Part shown: piece after piece, positions 51,765 through 62,270 of the stretch | How the letters are laid out: every line of letters begins with the position of its first letter | Position numbering within the stretch: the first letter of the stretch is position 1 | Assembly (NCBI GenBank): GCA_963662175.1 | Contig: OY759218.1 | Location: 18,628,480 to 18,692,479 of the forward strand | Direction of reading: 5' to 3' | Source of the DNA: Aradus depressus | Taxonomy: Eukaryota; Arthropoda; Insecta; Hemiptera; Aradidae | DNA length: 64,000 nt | Program-made: the position numbers and the translations under genes | Notes under the pieces: model-generated | Told to the model about the DNA's origin: nothing | What the model saw: the letters and a program-made list of their open reading frames with translations, nothing else | The model's database searches: none

Positions 51765-52466
51765 AAGTAAAAAGTCGTCGGTGAATCACCGGCAATTTAT
51801 TTCCCCAGCTCGAATTAATCGACTAAGTTTTCGCTCTCCCCATGTAATTAATTTATCGATTGTATAGGGAATGAAGCCTCATACTGTTTATATATTACTT
51901 TCTTAAAACTATAGTAGCATAAGATAGTGTTGTAATCATGCAAAAATCCGAGATCGGAAAAACGGATTTTTACGTTTCAAGGACCTCTGAATATGTTTTG
52001 ACCATTTTCGCAATGATGTCTGTCTGTGCGCTTATGTGTTTGGAAAGTTGTGGGCTCTCTAACGCAGAGGGGGGGATTAGAGGAGAGGCGTAACTCAAAA
52101 ACTCTAAAAACTGCCGTTGTAATGAATGCTTCTACAAAAAATTTCATAAAATAAGAACCTCAATAACTGCCGATGTAATGAATTTATCATAACCTGTCAA
52201 ACAGCGATATCGACTGAACTTTCGGTATTGCGACCATTTCCAGCCACGATTTGACAAACACTAAATGGATGTTCAACAAGTTTACATTCCGAACTGTCCC
52301 TTTTCCTGCCCCCCACGGGGTTTTTTTCTGTCCCTTCCTCCTCAACAGTAATGTTAAAAATAAAATTTCGTCTTAAGTTGAAATTTAACCTGTAAAATTT
52401 CAGCGATATCGGCCGAAGGAAAAACTGAGTTCAGGGGAGGGGGCCAATAAAATTGAATTGATTATT
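51765..52466. mobile_element. Mosaic of R1, R2 and eroded HP pieces
   Basis: 51768-51850 is the R1 right end in minus sense (AAAGTCGTCGGTGAATCACC). 51930-52070 is R2 in minus sense (ATCCGAGATCGGAAAAACGG, TTTTCGCAATGATGTCTGTC). 52070-52195 is R1 plus (CGTAACTCAAAAACTCTAAA, AATGAATTTATC). 52205-52260 carries an HP-like hairpin in minus sense (CTGGAAA-T-GGTCGCAATACC-GAAA). Confidence 0.6.
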
Positions 52467-52782
52467 AATGTAGAAGGAATTCGAGGTTCTGTCGTGTAAA
52501 TGAAAAATTCAAAATTTGGCCAACATTTCGAAAACTATTCATTTCCTTCTTCAGGGCCTTATAATGATTTGAGTGGATGTGTGGAGTGAAGCTGTTGTGA
52601 GTTTGTGTCCAGTATACCTCCTGTATGCGTTCTATACTGGACACAATCTCAAAACACCTTCACTCCACACATCCACTCAAGTCATTATAAGGCCCTGAAG
52701 AAGGAAATAAATAGTTTTCGAAACGTTGGCAAAATTTTGAATTTTTCATTTACACGACAGAACCTGGAGTTCCTTCTACATT
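52467..52782. mobile_element. HP foldback, 316 bp with 150-bp arms
   Basis: The arms at 52467-52616 and 52633-52782 are nearly perfect inverted copies: AATGTAGAAGGAATTCGAGG, TTCTGTCGTGTAAATGAAAA, CTTCAGGGCCTTATAATGAT and so on. The loop is only 16 nt. The right arm holds CTGAAGA (52695-52701), A, GGAAA-loop-TTTTC, GAAA (52720-52723). It sits in an R1 right end: TTGAATTGATTA stands on both sides (about 52452 and 52814). Confidence 0.88.
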
Positions 52783-52859
52783 GAAAAGATACTGTCGACT
52801 CTATTAATCATTTTGAATTGATTAGTTTGTTCTGGGGAAGTACATTGAAACGTCATATT

Positions 52860-53447
52860 CTGACAAAATAAACATATTTAACGTTAGTATGTGTATTTTA
52901 TGACTTGGGGATAAGACGAACTGGAGATAAACGGTCTGATTGACCAAGATGGGCTGAGTTTTTGGTTCTCCCCCAAGTTGCCCGGCTAGCGATCCTGGGT
53001 ATGCTGTAGTTGCAGGAGAGGAGGAGGTTCCTCTTGGCTCTTGGCTCTTGGCTGGTGGCTCTTCTCTTCATGTTTGTCTTAGTGTTTGTCTTTGGGATCT
53101 TGGTAATTGGCCCCTGCTGACTTTCCAAGAAGTTCCATCTTACCTGCCTCCTTCTCATCCTCCTCCTTCCAAGTAAAAACCCGTTAATTGCCCTTTTCCC
53201 GCTCCGATATATAAGGTTAAATACCAATTATGCGCACACCCACTTGGGGGAAAACTTCTTATGAAGGAATAAATTATTATTTATTACACCTCTCTCATTT
53301 CTCAAGATGGAGCACACCACTTAAGAATGTTTACAAAGCACTTTATTTAGTAGGTACATTGGTTCATGATTTGTGAGGAGAATTTCCGCCGATCGGGCAA
53401 TGTTCAGTTCAGGAGCTTTCAAATCCTCTAAAAGTCTAAAAATCATA
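52860..53447 (-). other. Unassigned; possible splice donor
   Basis: On the minus strand GAGGCAGGTAAGATGG at about 53135-53150 is an excellent donor-type sequence, and an Arg-rich frame (53227-52898) crosses it: RRRMRRRQVRWNFLE. A CTCTTGG short repeat lies at 53036-53058. I cannot tell an exon from chance. Confidence 0.25.
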
Positions 53448-54664
53448 AAAATATTTCACAACAGTTGTTATTCTGGGGTCTCCCAACTTATTTATTTTTT
53501 ACTTTCTTCAAATATATTTTTGTATTTTATTCATTATTATTATCTTTGTATTTATTTCTTCTACTCTATTTTGGTTCGGATGTGGCCCAAGAAATAGGAC
53601 TATATCTAGCAGTGATGAATGAATAATGATTATATTACATACAGTTTGAGTTATTAATTTTTTACTTTCTTCAACATTTTTTTTAGTATTTTATCCATTA
53701 TTATTATCTTTGTATTTATTATGTATACATTTTTTTGGTTCGGATGTGACCCAAGAAAAAGGACTATATCTAGCAGTGATGAATGAATAATGATTATATT
53801 ACATACAGTTTGAGTTATTTTTTTTTACTTTCTTCAAAATTTTTTTTTTAGTAATTTTCCATTATTATTATCTTTGCATTTATTTTGTATACATTTTTTT
53901 GATTCGGATGTGACCCTAGAAAAAGGACTATATCTAGCAGTGATGAATGAATAATGATTATATTACATACAGTTTGAGTTATTTTTTTTTTACTTTCTTC
54001 AAAATTTTGTTATTATTATTTTATCCATTATTATTATCTTTGTATTTATTTTGTATACATTTTTTTGATTCGGATGTGACCCAAGAAATAGGACCAGCCA
54101 ACCAAAATAGCGCAGAGAAATTAATACAAAGATAATAATAATGAATAAAATATAAAAACATTTTGAAGAAAGTAAAAAAATGACTGAAATTTTAAAAAAT
54201 TTAAAATTTCAGTTAGTAGTTAGGAACTAATGAATAATGATTATATTACATTCGGTTTGAGTTATTTTTTTTTATCTTTTTACTTTCTTCAAAGTTTTTT
54301 TAGTATTTTATTCATTATTATTGTCTTTGTATTTATATTTTTTGGACTATTTTGTTTGGCTGGTCCTATTTCTTGGGTCACATTCGAATCAAAATAGCAA
54401 TAGATAAAATAAATACAAATATAATAATAACGAATAAAATACTAAAAAAATGTTTCAAGAAAGTAAAATAATGAATAACTTAAACTGTTGTGTAATATAA
54501 TCATTATTAATTCATCACTACTGGATATAGTCCTATTTCTTGGGTCACAAAAAAAAAAAAATAGAGTAGAAGAAATAAATAAAATACAAAAAAAAATGTT
54601 GGAAGAAAGTAAAAAAATAAATAAGTTGGGAGACCTCAGAATAACAACTGTGAAATTGTTCAAA
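53448..54664. mobile_element. Foldback-like (FB-like) element with iterated inverted units
   Basis: The ends mirror each other: CACAACAGTTGTTATTCTGG and GGTCTCCCAACTTATTTATT on the left, AATAAATAAGTTGGGAGACC and AGAATAACAACTGTGAAATT on the right. Inside, a ~163-bp unit (ACTTTCTTCAAAATTTTTT, CCATTATTATTATCTTTGTA, CGGATGTGACCCAAGAAA, ATCTAGCAGTGATGAATGAA) starts at 53501, 53664, 53827 and 53992 in plus sense, then appears inverted (54120-54180), plus again (54282), then inverted (54380-54664). TIRs made of tandem units are the hallmark of Foldback elements. No protein. Confidence 0.8.
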
Positions 54665-55669
54665 ATGTTTAAGAAAAAACCTCATAAAAAGAAGAAAGAA
54701 ATTTATACATATATACGCATGCATTTTTGTGATCTGTGTTAATATACTGGAAAAAAACAAACAATTATTTGTCAAAAGGGCCTATCAAACTCTTATACCT
54801 AATTGCAAATATATTTTAACTTTAATTTATATCACTTTGCTTTGTTTACTACATTCACCATCATCAAAACTATAAGAGTGATAAATTATTGTGATACACA
54901 ATCTAATAATAGGTTTGTTTTCTTTAAAAATGTAAAAATATTATATTTACTTCATTGTTTTTATACAATTGCAAAGATTTTGTAATAAAATTGCCACTTG
55001 ATGAAGGAAACAAACAACAGATTGGCCTTCGTTCTCCACAAAATATATTTATATTATTTTTGTTAAGGTTTCGCCATTATTCAGGCATTAACAAAACTTT
55101 TGTAACAAAATAAAACAATTTATAACCATTTTATTTTTAATGGTAGTCAATATAATATATTTGTTTGCAGATATTGTTTATGATTAAAAATATATAATTA
55201 AAAAACTTTTTTTTTTTTCTAGATTCAAAATGCAACTGATTTTTCATTCGTAGACTACACATTTTTTTTAAATTGTGACCTGATAACTAATAAAATAAAT
55301 TTACTGTTAAAACTGTGTTTTGTTGTTCCCCTCTCCTTTGTTTATAATTAATTTCCTAAAAACTAATTGAACCACTGGACTTCAGAGTGTCAACAGAGTG
55401 AACAAAACAAATTACCACTTTCAGTTGTGTTGTAAACATGAACTTAAAAAATATGTATTTTACTTACAAACATATAAATCTCTACATGTATTAAGTATTT
55501 AACTCTCATGGGGATATGGGAATTTTTTATAGAAAAAATGATAAAAGCAGCTCTACTGAAAACTTCGAAAATTGGACTTAAGAGTGTCAACTGAACGACT
55601 CATAAAAAACTGATCAATTATACAATCTGGTAACATTGTTCAAAATATCTTTGGTTTCGTTTTATAAAA
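54665..55669. other. No gene recognised (AT-rich)
   Basis: Mostly AT-rich. GGTTTCGCCATTATTCAGG at 55067-55085 (minus sense CCTGAATAATGGCGAAACC) looks like a badly eroded HP motif. No exon signal. Confidence 0.4.
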
Positions 55670-55674
55670 TCGGC

Positions 55675-56265
55675 CATTTATGGCCAGAGCGCAGATAATA
55701 AAAATTAATCCCATTTTTATACGTCGAGAGCGCGAAGCCTCTATACGTCGAGAGCGCAATGGTTTTATATAGCAGAGCCTATAGCAGGTATGAGGAGTGC
55801 AAATATACTCAATCCTATAGTGAGTATTCGGAAAAAAAGAAAGAATCAGTGAGTATCAACGCGAATACAGAGAAGGAAGATTATTTTTATATTTTTAATG
55901 CTTCAAAATATTATGAAAAATAAAATTATAATAAAAAAAGAAAAGAAAAAAAAAAAAAAGAAAATAATAATTAATAATTATAAAATAACATTTTTAATGT
56001 AGGCTCATTTGAAGAAGTCACAACCCCGCAAAAACACAGAGTGGAAATTTTTTTTATTTTTTGTCTTCGATTTTCTCTTTACTTTGCTACCTCCTTTATC
56101 ATAGTCTCATATGGGGACTACACATTGCGCGCTCGTCGTATACCATGTGTATACCTGCTATAGGCTCCGCTATACCTGATATATACAATCATTGCGCTCT
56201 CGTCGTATAGTGACCCTTATAATAAAAATCAGCTTTGCGCTCTCTCCGGCCAACGCCAAAAAAAT
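55675..56265. mobile_element. TIR element with repeated GAGAGCGCAA motif
   Basis: Left-arm blocks TATACGTCGAGAGCGCAATG and AGAGCCTATAGCAGGTAT are mirrored on the right by ATTGCGCTCTCGTCGTATA and ATACCTGCTATAGGCTC. Ends: GGCCATTTATGGCCAGAGCG on the left and GCGCTCTCTCCGGCCAACGC on the right. CGTCGAGAGCGC occurs twice on the left; the right has a matching GCGCGCTCGTCGTATACC. A-rich centre with no gene. Confidence 0.7.
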
Positions 56266-57763
56266 CCTAATAATTCCTCGATAGTTAGATAATTAATATA
56301 CGTTATGTTGGCAAAAAAAAATCCAGTTCCTATAAATTGATCGTCATTAGGAAAATAAGACTTGTGGGGGTTGGAAAAGATGGAATTCCGGTGGAAGTTC
56401 AACCTAAATTTTTTTACCTATTTATAACTTCCCCTATACAGCCTATGACTGGGGAAGTAAAAAAATCATTTTCAGGTTGAAGAAAAACTAAGATCTCGGG
56501 AGGAGACACTGGAAGAATTTCTAACAGCCATAACTTATCTGAAATTATATCGAATACAAGGATCTAGATGAAATGTATCAACTGAAAACTCTTAACATAT
56601 TCCACCCATTTGTATGCATCTCAACCTGTTTTTTTTTAATATAAAGAAATGGAGGAACACCAAGTCCAATAAACTATAAACATAAGTATTGATAAGTAGT
56701 TTATTTTAATGTGTAAGGAAGAAGAAAAGATAGGAGACGTGGAGAGTAATAAATACGAGCGCGCTGCAGGACACCAACCTTCATCCTATCTACCAACCTG
56801 CTCCATCATAAATTTTCATATTTACTTATCTTAAACGAAGGCAATTAACGACAAATGTTGACATCTTGAAACAGGTATAAATCAATCCTATTTTAGAAAT
56901 CGTGCTTTGTTAAGCACTGGACTCACTGAACGGAGAGGAAAGTAACAGAAAGCAAAATAAATTTTACCGTTCCAATTCAAATTTGTCTTTGCTATAGAAA
57001 TCTCGTCGACAGTGTTGATATAATCCAACTTTTCACTTATCTTTCTATAATAATATACTTATCACAGCTACATATATTCTTCTCTTAGTAATTTTTTAGT
57101 TTTTACAACCTCGTAAATATAGACGTTTGGGGAGAAAAAAATCAGATAATTTCTTAATTTTTTTATTCAAGAATGCTAATCCACCTATACTTTATTCTTT
57201 GATATTTATGTAAACAATTTTTTATGTTGATCATTATATTCTTTTTGCAGAAACCTGTAGACATTTATATTTTTAAATTCTAATTCACTTCTATTATACT
57301 TAAAATTTCAAATATATATTGTCAAATACACCTTACATATTTTTCTTCTTATCAATGAAGATTCTTTGGATCTAGGTTTCACATTTTTATTTAATTATTT
57401 ATAATAGAAATCCCTTATATTTATCTAATATATATAGGAATATATTTTTCATATTACATTTTGAGTTCAAATGATATAAAATGATGAATAGAAAATTTAA
57501 TGTATGTTATTAGGGGATGGATGATGTGTTGTTTTCGTATCATGTATCCGAAGAAATTAAATGTTCACCCTCCCGTCGGTCTTTTTAGTGAAGCAGTGCA
57601 GGTTTTCCTGAAAGAATAAAATTTGTATCAGAGGGCAGGCTTGGCAAAGGCTCAAAAGTCAAAAAATAAAAAATTGAGAAAGTAGTTTGGTGAAAAATTT
57701 AAAAATTTAGAATTTGCCCAAATTTTTTTTTTTTGAAGGGCCCATGGAAAATACTTTTTGTAT
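56266..57763. other. AT-rich, R1 scrap, no gene
   Basis: 56385-56459 is the left end of R1 in minus sense (TAACTTCCCCTATACAGCCT to ACTGGGGAAGTAA). The rest up to 57.76 kb is AT-rich without supported features. Confidence 0.5.
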
Positions 57764-57873
57764 CGCAGGATGTCAAATATAAGGTAGTCTGACCTCTCAC
57801 AGATATTAGAAAAAAAAAAAAAAAAAAAATCTGTGAGAGGTCAGACTACCTTCCTTATATTTGACATCCTGCG
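57764..57873. repeat. Long hairpin with poly-A loop
   Basis: CGCAGGATGTCAAATATAAG and GTAGTCTGACCTCTCACAGA on the left (57764-57804) pair with TCTGTGAGAGGTCAGACTAC and CTTATATTTGACATCCTGCG on the right (57829-57873). The right arm has a 4-nt insertion. The loop is ATTAG followed by about 19 A. It may be an inverted insertion, dsRNA source or template-switch product. Confidence 0.85.
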
Positions 57874-57984
57874 AAATAATCACTTCTCACTACATCAGCC
57901 ATCTTCATATTTACTTTTTGTATCCTTGTCTCTAGACTGAGGTCATGTATCCAACTACAGTCAATGACTTCATTTCCCTATAAG

Positions 57985-58090
57985 CTTTACATTGCACAAT
58001 CCCTTTTACATTACATAATCCCTTTTAGATTGCACAATTCCTTTTACATCACACAATCCCTTTTACATTATACAGTCCCTTCTACATAAT
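57985..58090 (+). repeat. 21-bp tandem repeat, about five units
   Basis: ACAATCCCTTTTACATT recurs as TGCACAATCCCTTTTACATT, TACATAATCCCTTTTAGATT, TGCACAATTCCTTTTACATC, and so on. Confidence 0.88.
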
Positions 58091-58547
58091 TGTATTTTTA
58101 TGTTACAGTTTTAATTATTTTCATCATCAATGATATTGAAACTCACAAGTAGAACAGTTTATTTTCCGTTTTTTTCCGAATCTCAAAAATTGTAGAAGGA
58201 ACCCTCCGAAGGATCTGCAAGGTCCACAGCCAAAGGAGTATCCTGAGACCTACGATGAAATCAAGCTCTTTGAGATTGAAGTTCAGTGAAGATTGCACTT
58301 GATTTGACCTGCTGCCCTCCGAGCTAAAGCGGTGATCTACTCGTATGTCCCAAGAAGCTGACTATCCAGCTAGGAGCCACCCTATAATTACAGATTGATT
58401 GGAGTGCCCGAGGCCGGAGCTTGATGAGATAATAGCCGACCTGCCAATCACACACCCCCGTCCGCCCCTCTAGACTAATTTCTACCTTCAATTTTATATT
58501 CCCAAACATTCATATTTTTCGTTTTTTTTTCAATCTTCTTTTTACTG
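58091..58547. other. No gene recognised
   Basis: Mid-GC unassigned sequence; the 61-aa frame at 58324-58509 (minus) has no domain. Confidence 0.45.
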
Positions 58548-58745
58548 AGTGAAACGGTTGAAAGAGGCTGTGGAATACTCACAACTGTACTGGTTTGGTC
58601 ATCTGCAACGGATGACGCCGCGATTACGAAGAGAAGAAGAATGTTCGGAAAGGTTCAAGTGGTCGAGAGGGAGGGAACCTTAGCCAGGGCACGAACGAAT
58701 GAAGACGTGATCTGTGTCGATATAGTGGAAAGCTATTAAAATAAA
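58548..58745 (+). pseudogene. LINE C-terminal fragment (RTE/CR1-like)
   Basis: The plus-strand translation VKRLKEAVEYSQLYWFGHLQ then RMTPRLRREEEC. The WFGHLQRM signature occurs near the end of many LINE ORF2 proteins, just after the RT. The frame then degrades. Too short to name the clade. Confidence 0.5.
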
Positions 58746-58774
58746 TAAAAACAAAGAGTTTGTTTACTCTTTAT

Positions 58775-58945
58775 ATTGTCTTATTCCAAAAAAATATATA
58801 CATAAAGCCTATCGGTTTCGGCTTGCGCCATCGTCAATAGGTTCAAACATGACATTTAAGTTTGCTAGGTTGTCATATTTATACAATTCTGAGGTTACCT
58901 AAGACTGTGAAACCCTGACCTCTGGGGAAGTCCTAATCTATGTAA
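58775..58945 (-). repeat. HP-type repeat, solo copy
   Basis: In minus sense: TTGACGA, T, GGC-GCAA-GCC, GAAA (plus-strand 58816-58837), then CCGATAGGCTTTATGTATAT. The flanking block (CTGTGAAACCCTGACC, GGGGAAGTCC) is shared with 345-545. ATTAGACAATATAAATGTT at about 59840 is a further partial copy of its outer edge. Confidence 0.65.
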
Positions 58946-60419
58946 AGAAAATATAATAGTAATTTAAAAGGTTTATTGTAGAATATATATTATATATAAG
59001 AAATAAGGACTATGTGACATAATACTAAAGTAAAAGAAGAAAAATACAATAAAGCGTACAATCTTTATAATGAAAAAGTACACTATATATAATATTAACT
59101 TAGTGGCGTTAACAGGGGTGAGAATTTGGATTCGTTCAAACTACTTCCAAGACGTTTAAAAAATTTAAAAAAATTAACCCAGTAGCGTTATCAGAGGTGA
59201 CGATTTGAAATGAATTTGGTTATTCAAACAATTCCCATTTTTTCCCATCTCCATCAATTTCTAGCACATTCTAGAGAGTCAAGCCGTTATTACCTTTTTC
59301 ACAAAGATGGAGCACTTTATCCCTTTTGCATCGTTGAACAAGTGACCCATATCGCTTATTCGATTCGCGAATATAGATTTATCCCTTTTTTCGGATGTGT
59401 GCTATTCGTCCCGTTCTCTAAATTTACGTCCCGATTGTCCTATATAAACCCAACTTCATGATTAACACTCTGCTTCTATCTTCTATTTTAATTTTATTCA
59501 TATTTCCGTTTATGTTTTGATTTTTATATTTCTCGTTTTTAACCTATTTTGATTTTTTAGTATATATTGTATTTTTAATATATAATATGTATTACATGAA
59601 TTTTAATTTCTTTCGATTTCATTTCATATGGACATTATTTCATTTATTTATTGTGTTACTCTATTATGAATACCATTTCTTCAGTTTATTTGAATTTCTT
59701 ACTATTATATTTTTTTGAAGTTTATGTTTAAACTCAAATATTTTCACCGTTAGGTTTTTCCGATGAGGCAGGTCTTCCCTTGGGGACGGGGAATCACATC
59801 CATTAAATGTGCACTATATGAATATATTTTTGTGGAATTAGACAATATAAATGTTAAAAAACTATTTATTTTTACACATACATTACTAGTACGATGTGAG
59901 AGCTTTTGAATCCAAATACAAAATTTCATTCCAATATATATTCTATCGGTAGTTGTGTCCACATAGACTGATGTAGATTTGACTAAAGATAACATAATTT
60001 ATAGAAAAATTGGATGGTTGACATGTATAGTCAGCCTTGTATATAGCTTGGATGTTGTTGAAGACAAGCAACTGTGTCCATACAATGAGTTAAATATTTC
60101 TCTCCAGGTTTCAAGAGAGGAGAATTTATTTTATGTAGATCCATTTGGGAAGAAAGAACATTATGATGAGGGACGCCTCCCTTCGTATGTGTCTCTATGT
60201 CTCTTTCTAAAGCGAAGGGCAGAAAACTCTAATTAATTTTTCCCTTCGACCATGACATGAATTTAAATTACTGAGGAGTGATATAAAAATTGTAAAAAAA
60301 AAAAAAAATATATAAAAGACAAGAAAACAAAGTTATGATAAATGCTTAACTTCTCTCGTACTTATTTTTTTCTTATTCCCTCAAATATTTTAAATATTGT
60401 TCAAAAAAGTTATTAAAGC
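58946..60419. other. No gene; short degenerate direct repeat
   Basis: TTAACTTAGTGGCGTTAACA and TTAACCCAGTAGCGTTATCA (59095, 59176) head two ~80-bp degenerate repeats. Frames at 59210-59461 and 59979-60236 have no domain. Confidence 0.4.
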
Positions 60420-60900
60420 ATTCCTGACTAGATCCCCGAATGTGCAGTGGCTGGCATTGCTGGTGGTAGGTTCTCCAATGGTGCAATGTGCAGTATAGCT
60501 GATTTGGATCCCAGATGGTTCAGTGTATAGCATTGGTGCTTAGTTCCCCGGTGCTGCAATTAGTTAGTTAGTTATTATGACTCATACCCGGGCTTTAACT
60601 ATGAGGCCATATCGCCTACTACCAGAGCGCTCTGGTGGACATGAGCCCGACTCTACTGTGGGAGTCCTAAATTTTGCCTATCCTAAATTTTTATTTACCT
60701 AGGGTAGGGGTCTTTAACGAGTACCTGACATCGTACAGGCTCGGGATCATCGCTTAACGTCCCATCTGAAGGACGGCGTGCTTAAGTTTATTTTACCTCC
60801 CAGATAAAATAAAGAAGGCAAGCACGCATACCACTGAGCTACCGGCGCCCCACTGCTGCAATGGTTAGCATCGCTGACTAGGATCCCGGATAGTAATAAT
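60420..60900 (+). repeat. Degenerate tRNA-like tandem units, split by a SINE
   Basis: About four units resembling GATCCCNGATGGTGCAGTG plus GTTAGCATTGCTGACT, at about 60430, 60475, 60515 and (after the SINE) 60857-60895. ATGGTTAGCATCGCTGACTA resembles a tRNA D-arm with A box. The same unit is at 4.04 kb. Confidence 0.5.
60561..60853 (-). mobile_element. tS1 SINE, copy F, internal deletion
   Basis: Minus-sense copy with AACT-type tail (TTAGTTAGTTAGTTATTATG), the body, and the tRNA head end GAGCTACCGGCGCCCC. About 45 bp holding the B box is deleted between AAATAAA and GAAGGCAAGC. TSD TGCTGCAAT at 60552-60560 and 60854-60862. Confidence 0.88.
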
Positions 60901-61205
60901 AATAATATTTATTTCCGTTAAATTAGATACAAAACAGATATTAACTCTTTGATTCTGACACTCATGATTAGAATTAACAATACTACTAAAAAATAAAGAA
61001 TAAATAAATACTTGAAAATATGAATACAAAAATAATAATATTAATAAATACAGTAGATAATTGTTTTAATTGTAGGGTAAATAGGCCGGTCCTGGCACAG
61101 GAGGCGGTGGTACCCTCCCCGTGTGGTCACGTTATGTTACCCCCAACCCATATTGAGTTATTCAAAAATCTTCTTTCTTCCTGGTACCGTAATCATGATT
61201 AGACT
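60895..61205 (-). pseudogene. Possible LINE 3' fragment
   Basis: It starts with (TAA)n then TATTTATTTCCG on the plus strand, that is, a tailed 3' end on the minus strand. At 61085-61130 the minus strand carries a short GGT-rich segment resembling the C-terminus of Jockey-type ORF2 proteins. The evidence is slight, and the plus-strand frame at 61020-61202 cannot be excluded. Confidence 0.3.
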
Positions 61206-62270
61206 TGTTAAGAATGAAAATAGAGCAGTGTCTACTTTGCTAGCTAGAGGTCTCGGTGGTGCATTGATAGAAATCATTGACAACACTAGTAGATGAGAGC
61301 AACTTGAACCATATTCTGTTGTATAGAATTACAGGTCTTGAAGCCAAAAATAAAGATGATTCTGTGAAAGATGTTGCTATAATTATCAATAGAATTCATT
61401 GAAGGAAAGTTGTATTCAGAGTTGAGGCGAGATGGAAAAGCTACTCCGATGAATAAGTTTCTAGAGGGAGGAGGGGATGGGAAGAGGCTTGAGTTGGAGC
61501 CTGCATTCCCTGTATTAGAAATGTCATTCATAACAGTTCTATTCAGAGCTCCTATGGGATTCTTCATTCCTCCGCTTATTCACAGCCGGGTGACGTTTAC
61601 TAATGGATGATTTAATCGTCCCCGAGAGCGGTTTCGAGGTTACATTCACGGCAATTCATCGGGAAAGGGGGGACTTGAAGGAAGGCTTCCATTGTAATTT
61701 AAATTTGTGAAGATGGCTGGTTGGGAATGGGTAAGACGACGAGACGGTAGGAGATAGAACACGCATTGTTGATCTGGGCTCAATACGTTCGGATCCTCCC
61801 TCGGATGAAGCACTGATTTTAATTAATACACGGAGCTCTGGTTGGGAGAGAGATCTGGTATCAAAATGCCGGTTTGAGTGACACCCCCCGTGATTTATAG
61901 TGAGACTGGCTTTGGGATCTGGGATGTCATGAGTATTGGATCCACCCTCGCTCCACGTTTAGCAACAAGACGTAAATTGGTTGTGTCTTTGATTAATCAA
62001 ATATCTGCTTCCTTTTCTTGCTTCCCGTCACTCCTCGTCCTCACCCGTCATCAACCATCAGCAGAACTTTACTATTACCTCTTTCTTAAGCCCAAAAAAC
62101 AATCCCTTTTAGTTCTACGAAATATCTGTGGTCACAGAGAATAAATTCGTAACTTTTCAGGGCAGCACTTTTTTACATTGTTGCATTAATCGTGTAAATC
62201 CAGTTTTTGGAATAAATAAATTATGTTTGCATATACCTTCTAAATCTATAAGAGTGAATGAAAATAAATA
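61206..62270. other. No gene recognised
   Basis: Mid-GC in 61400-62000, with frames at 61286-61567 (minus), 61410-61610 and 61878-62144, none with a domain. It is the least repetitive stretch near the right edge. Confidence 0.4.
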
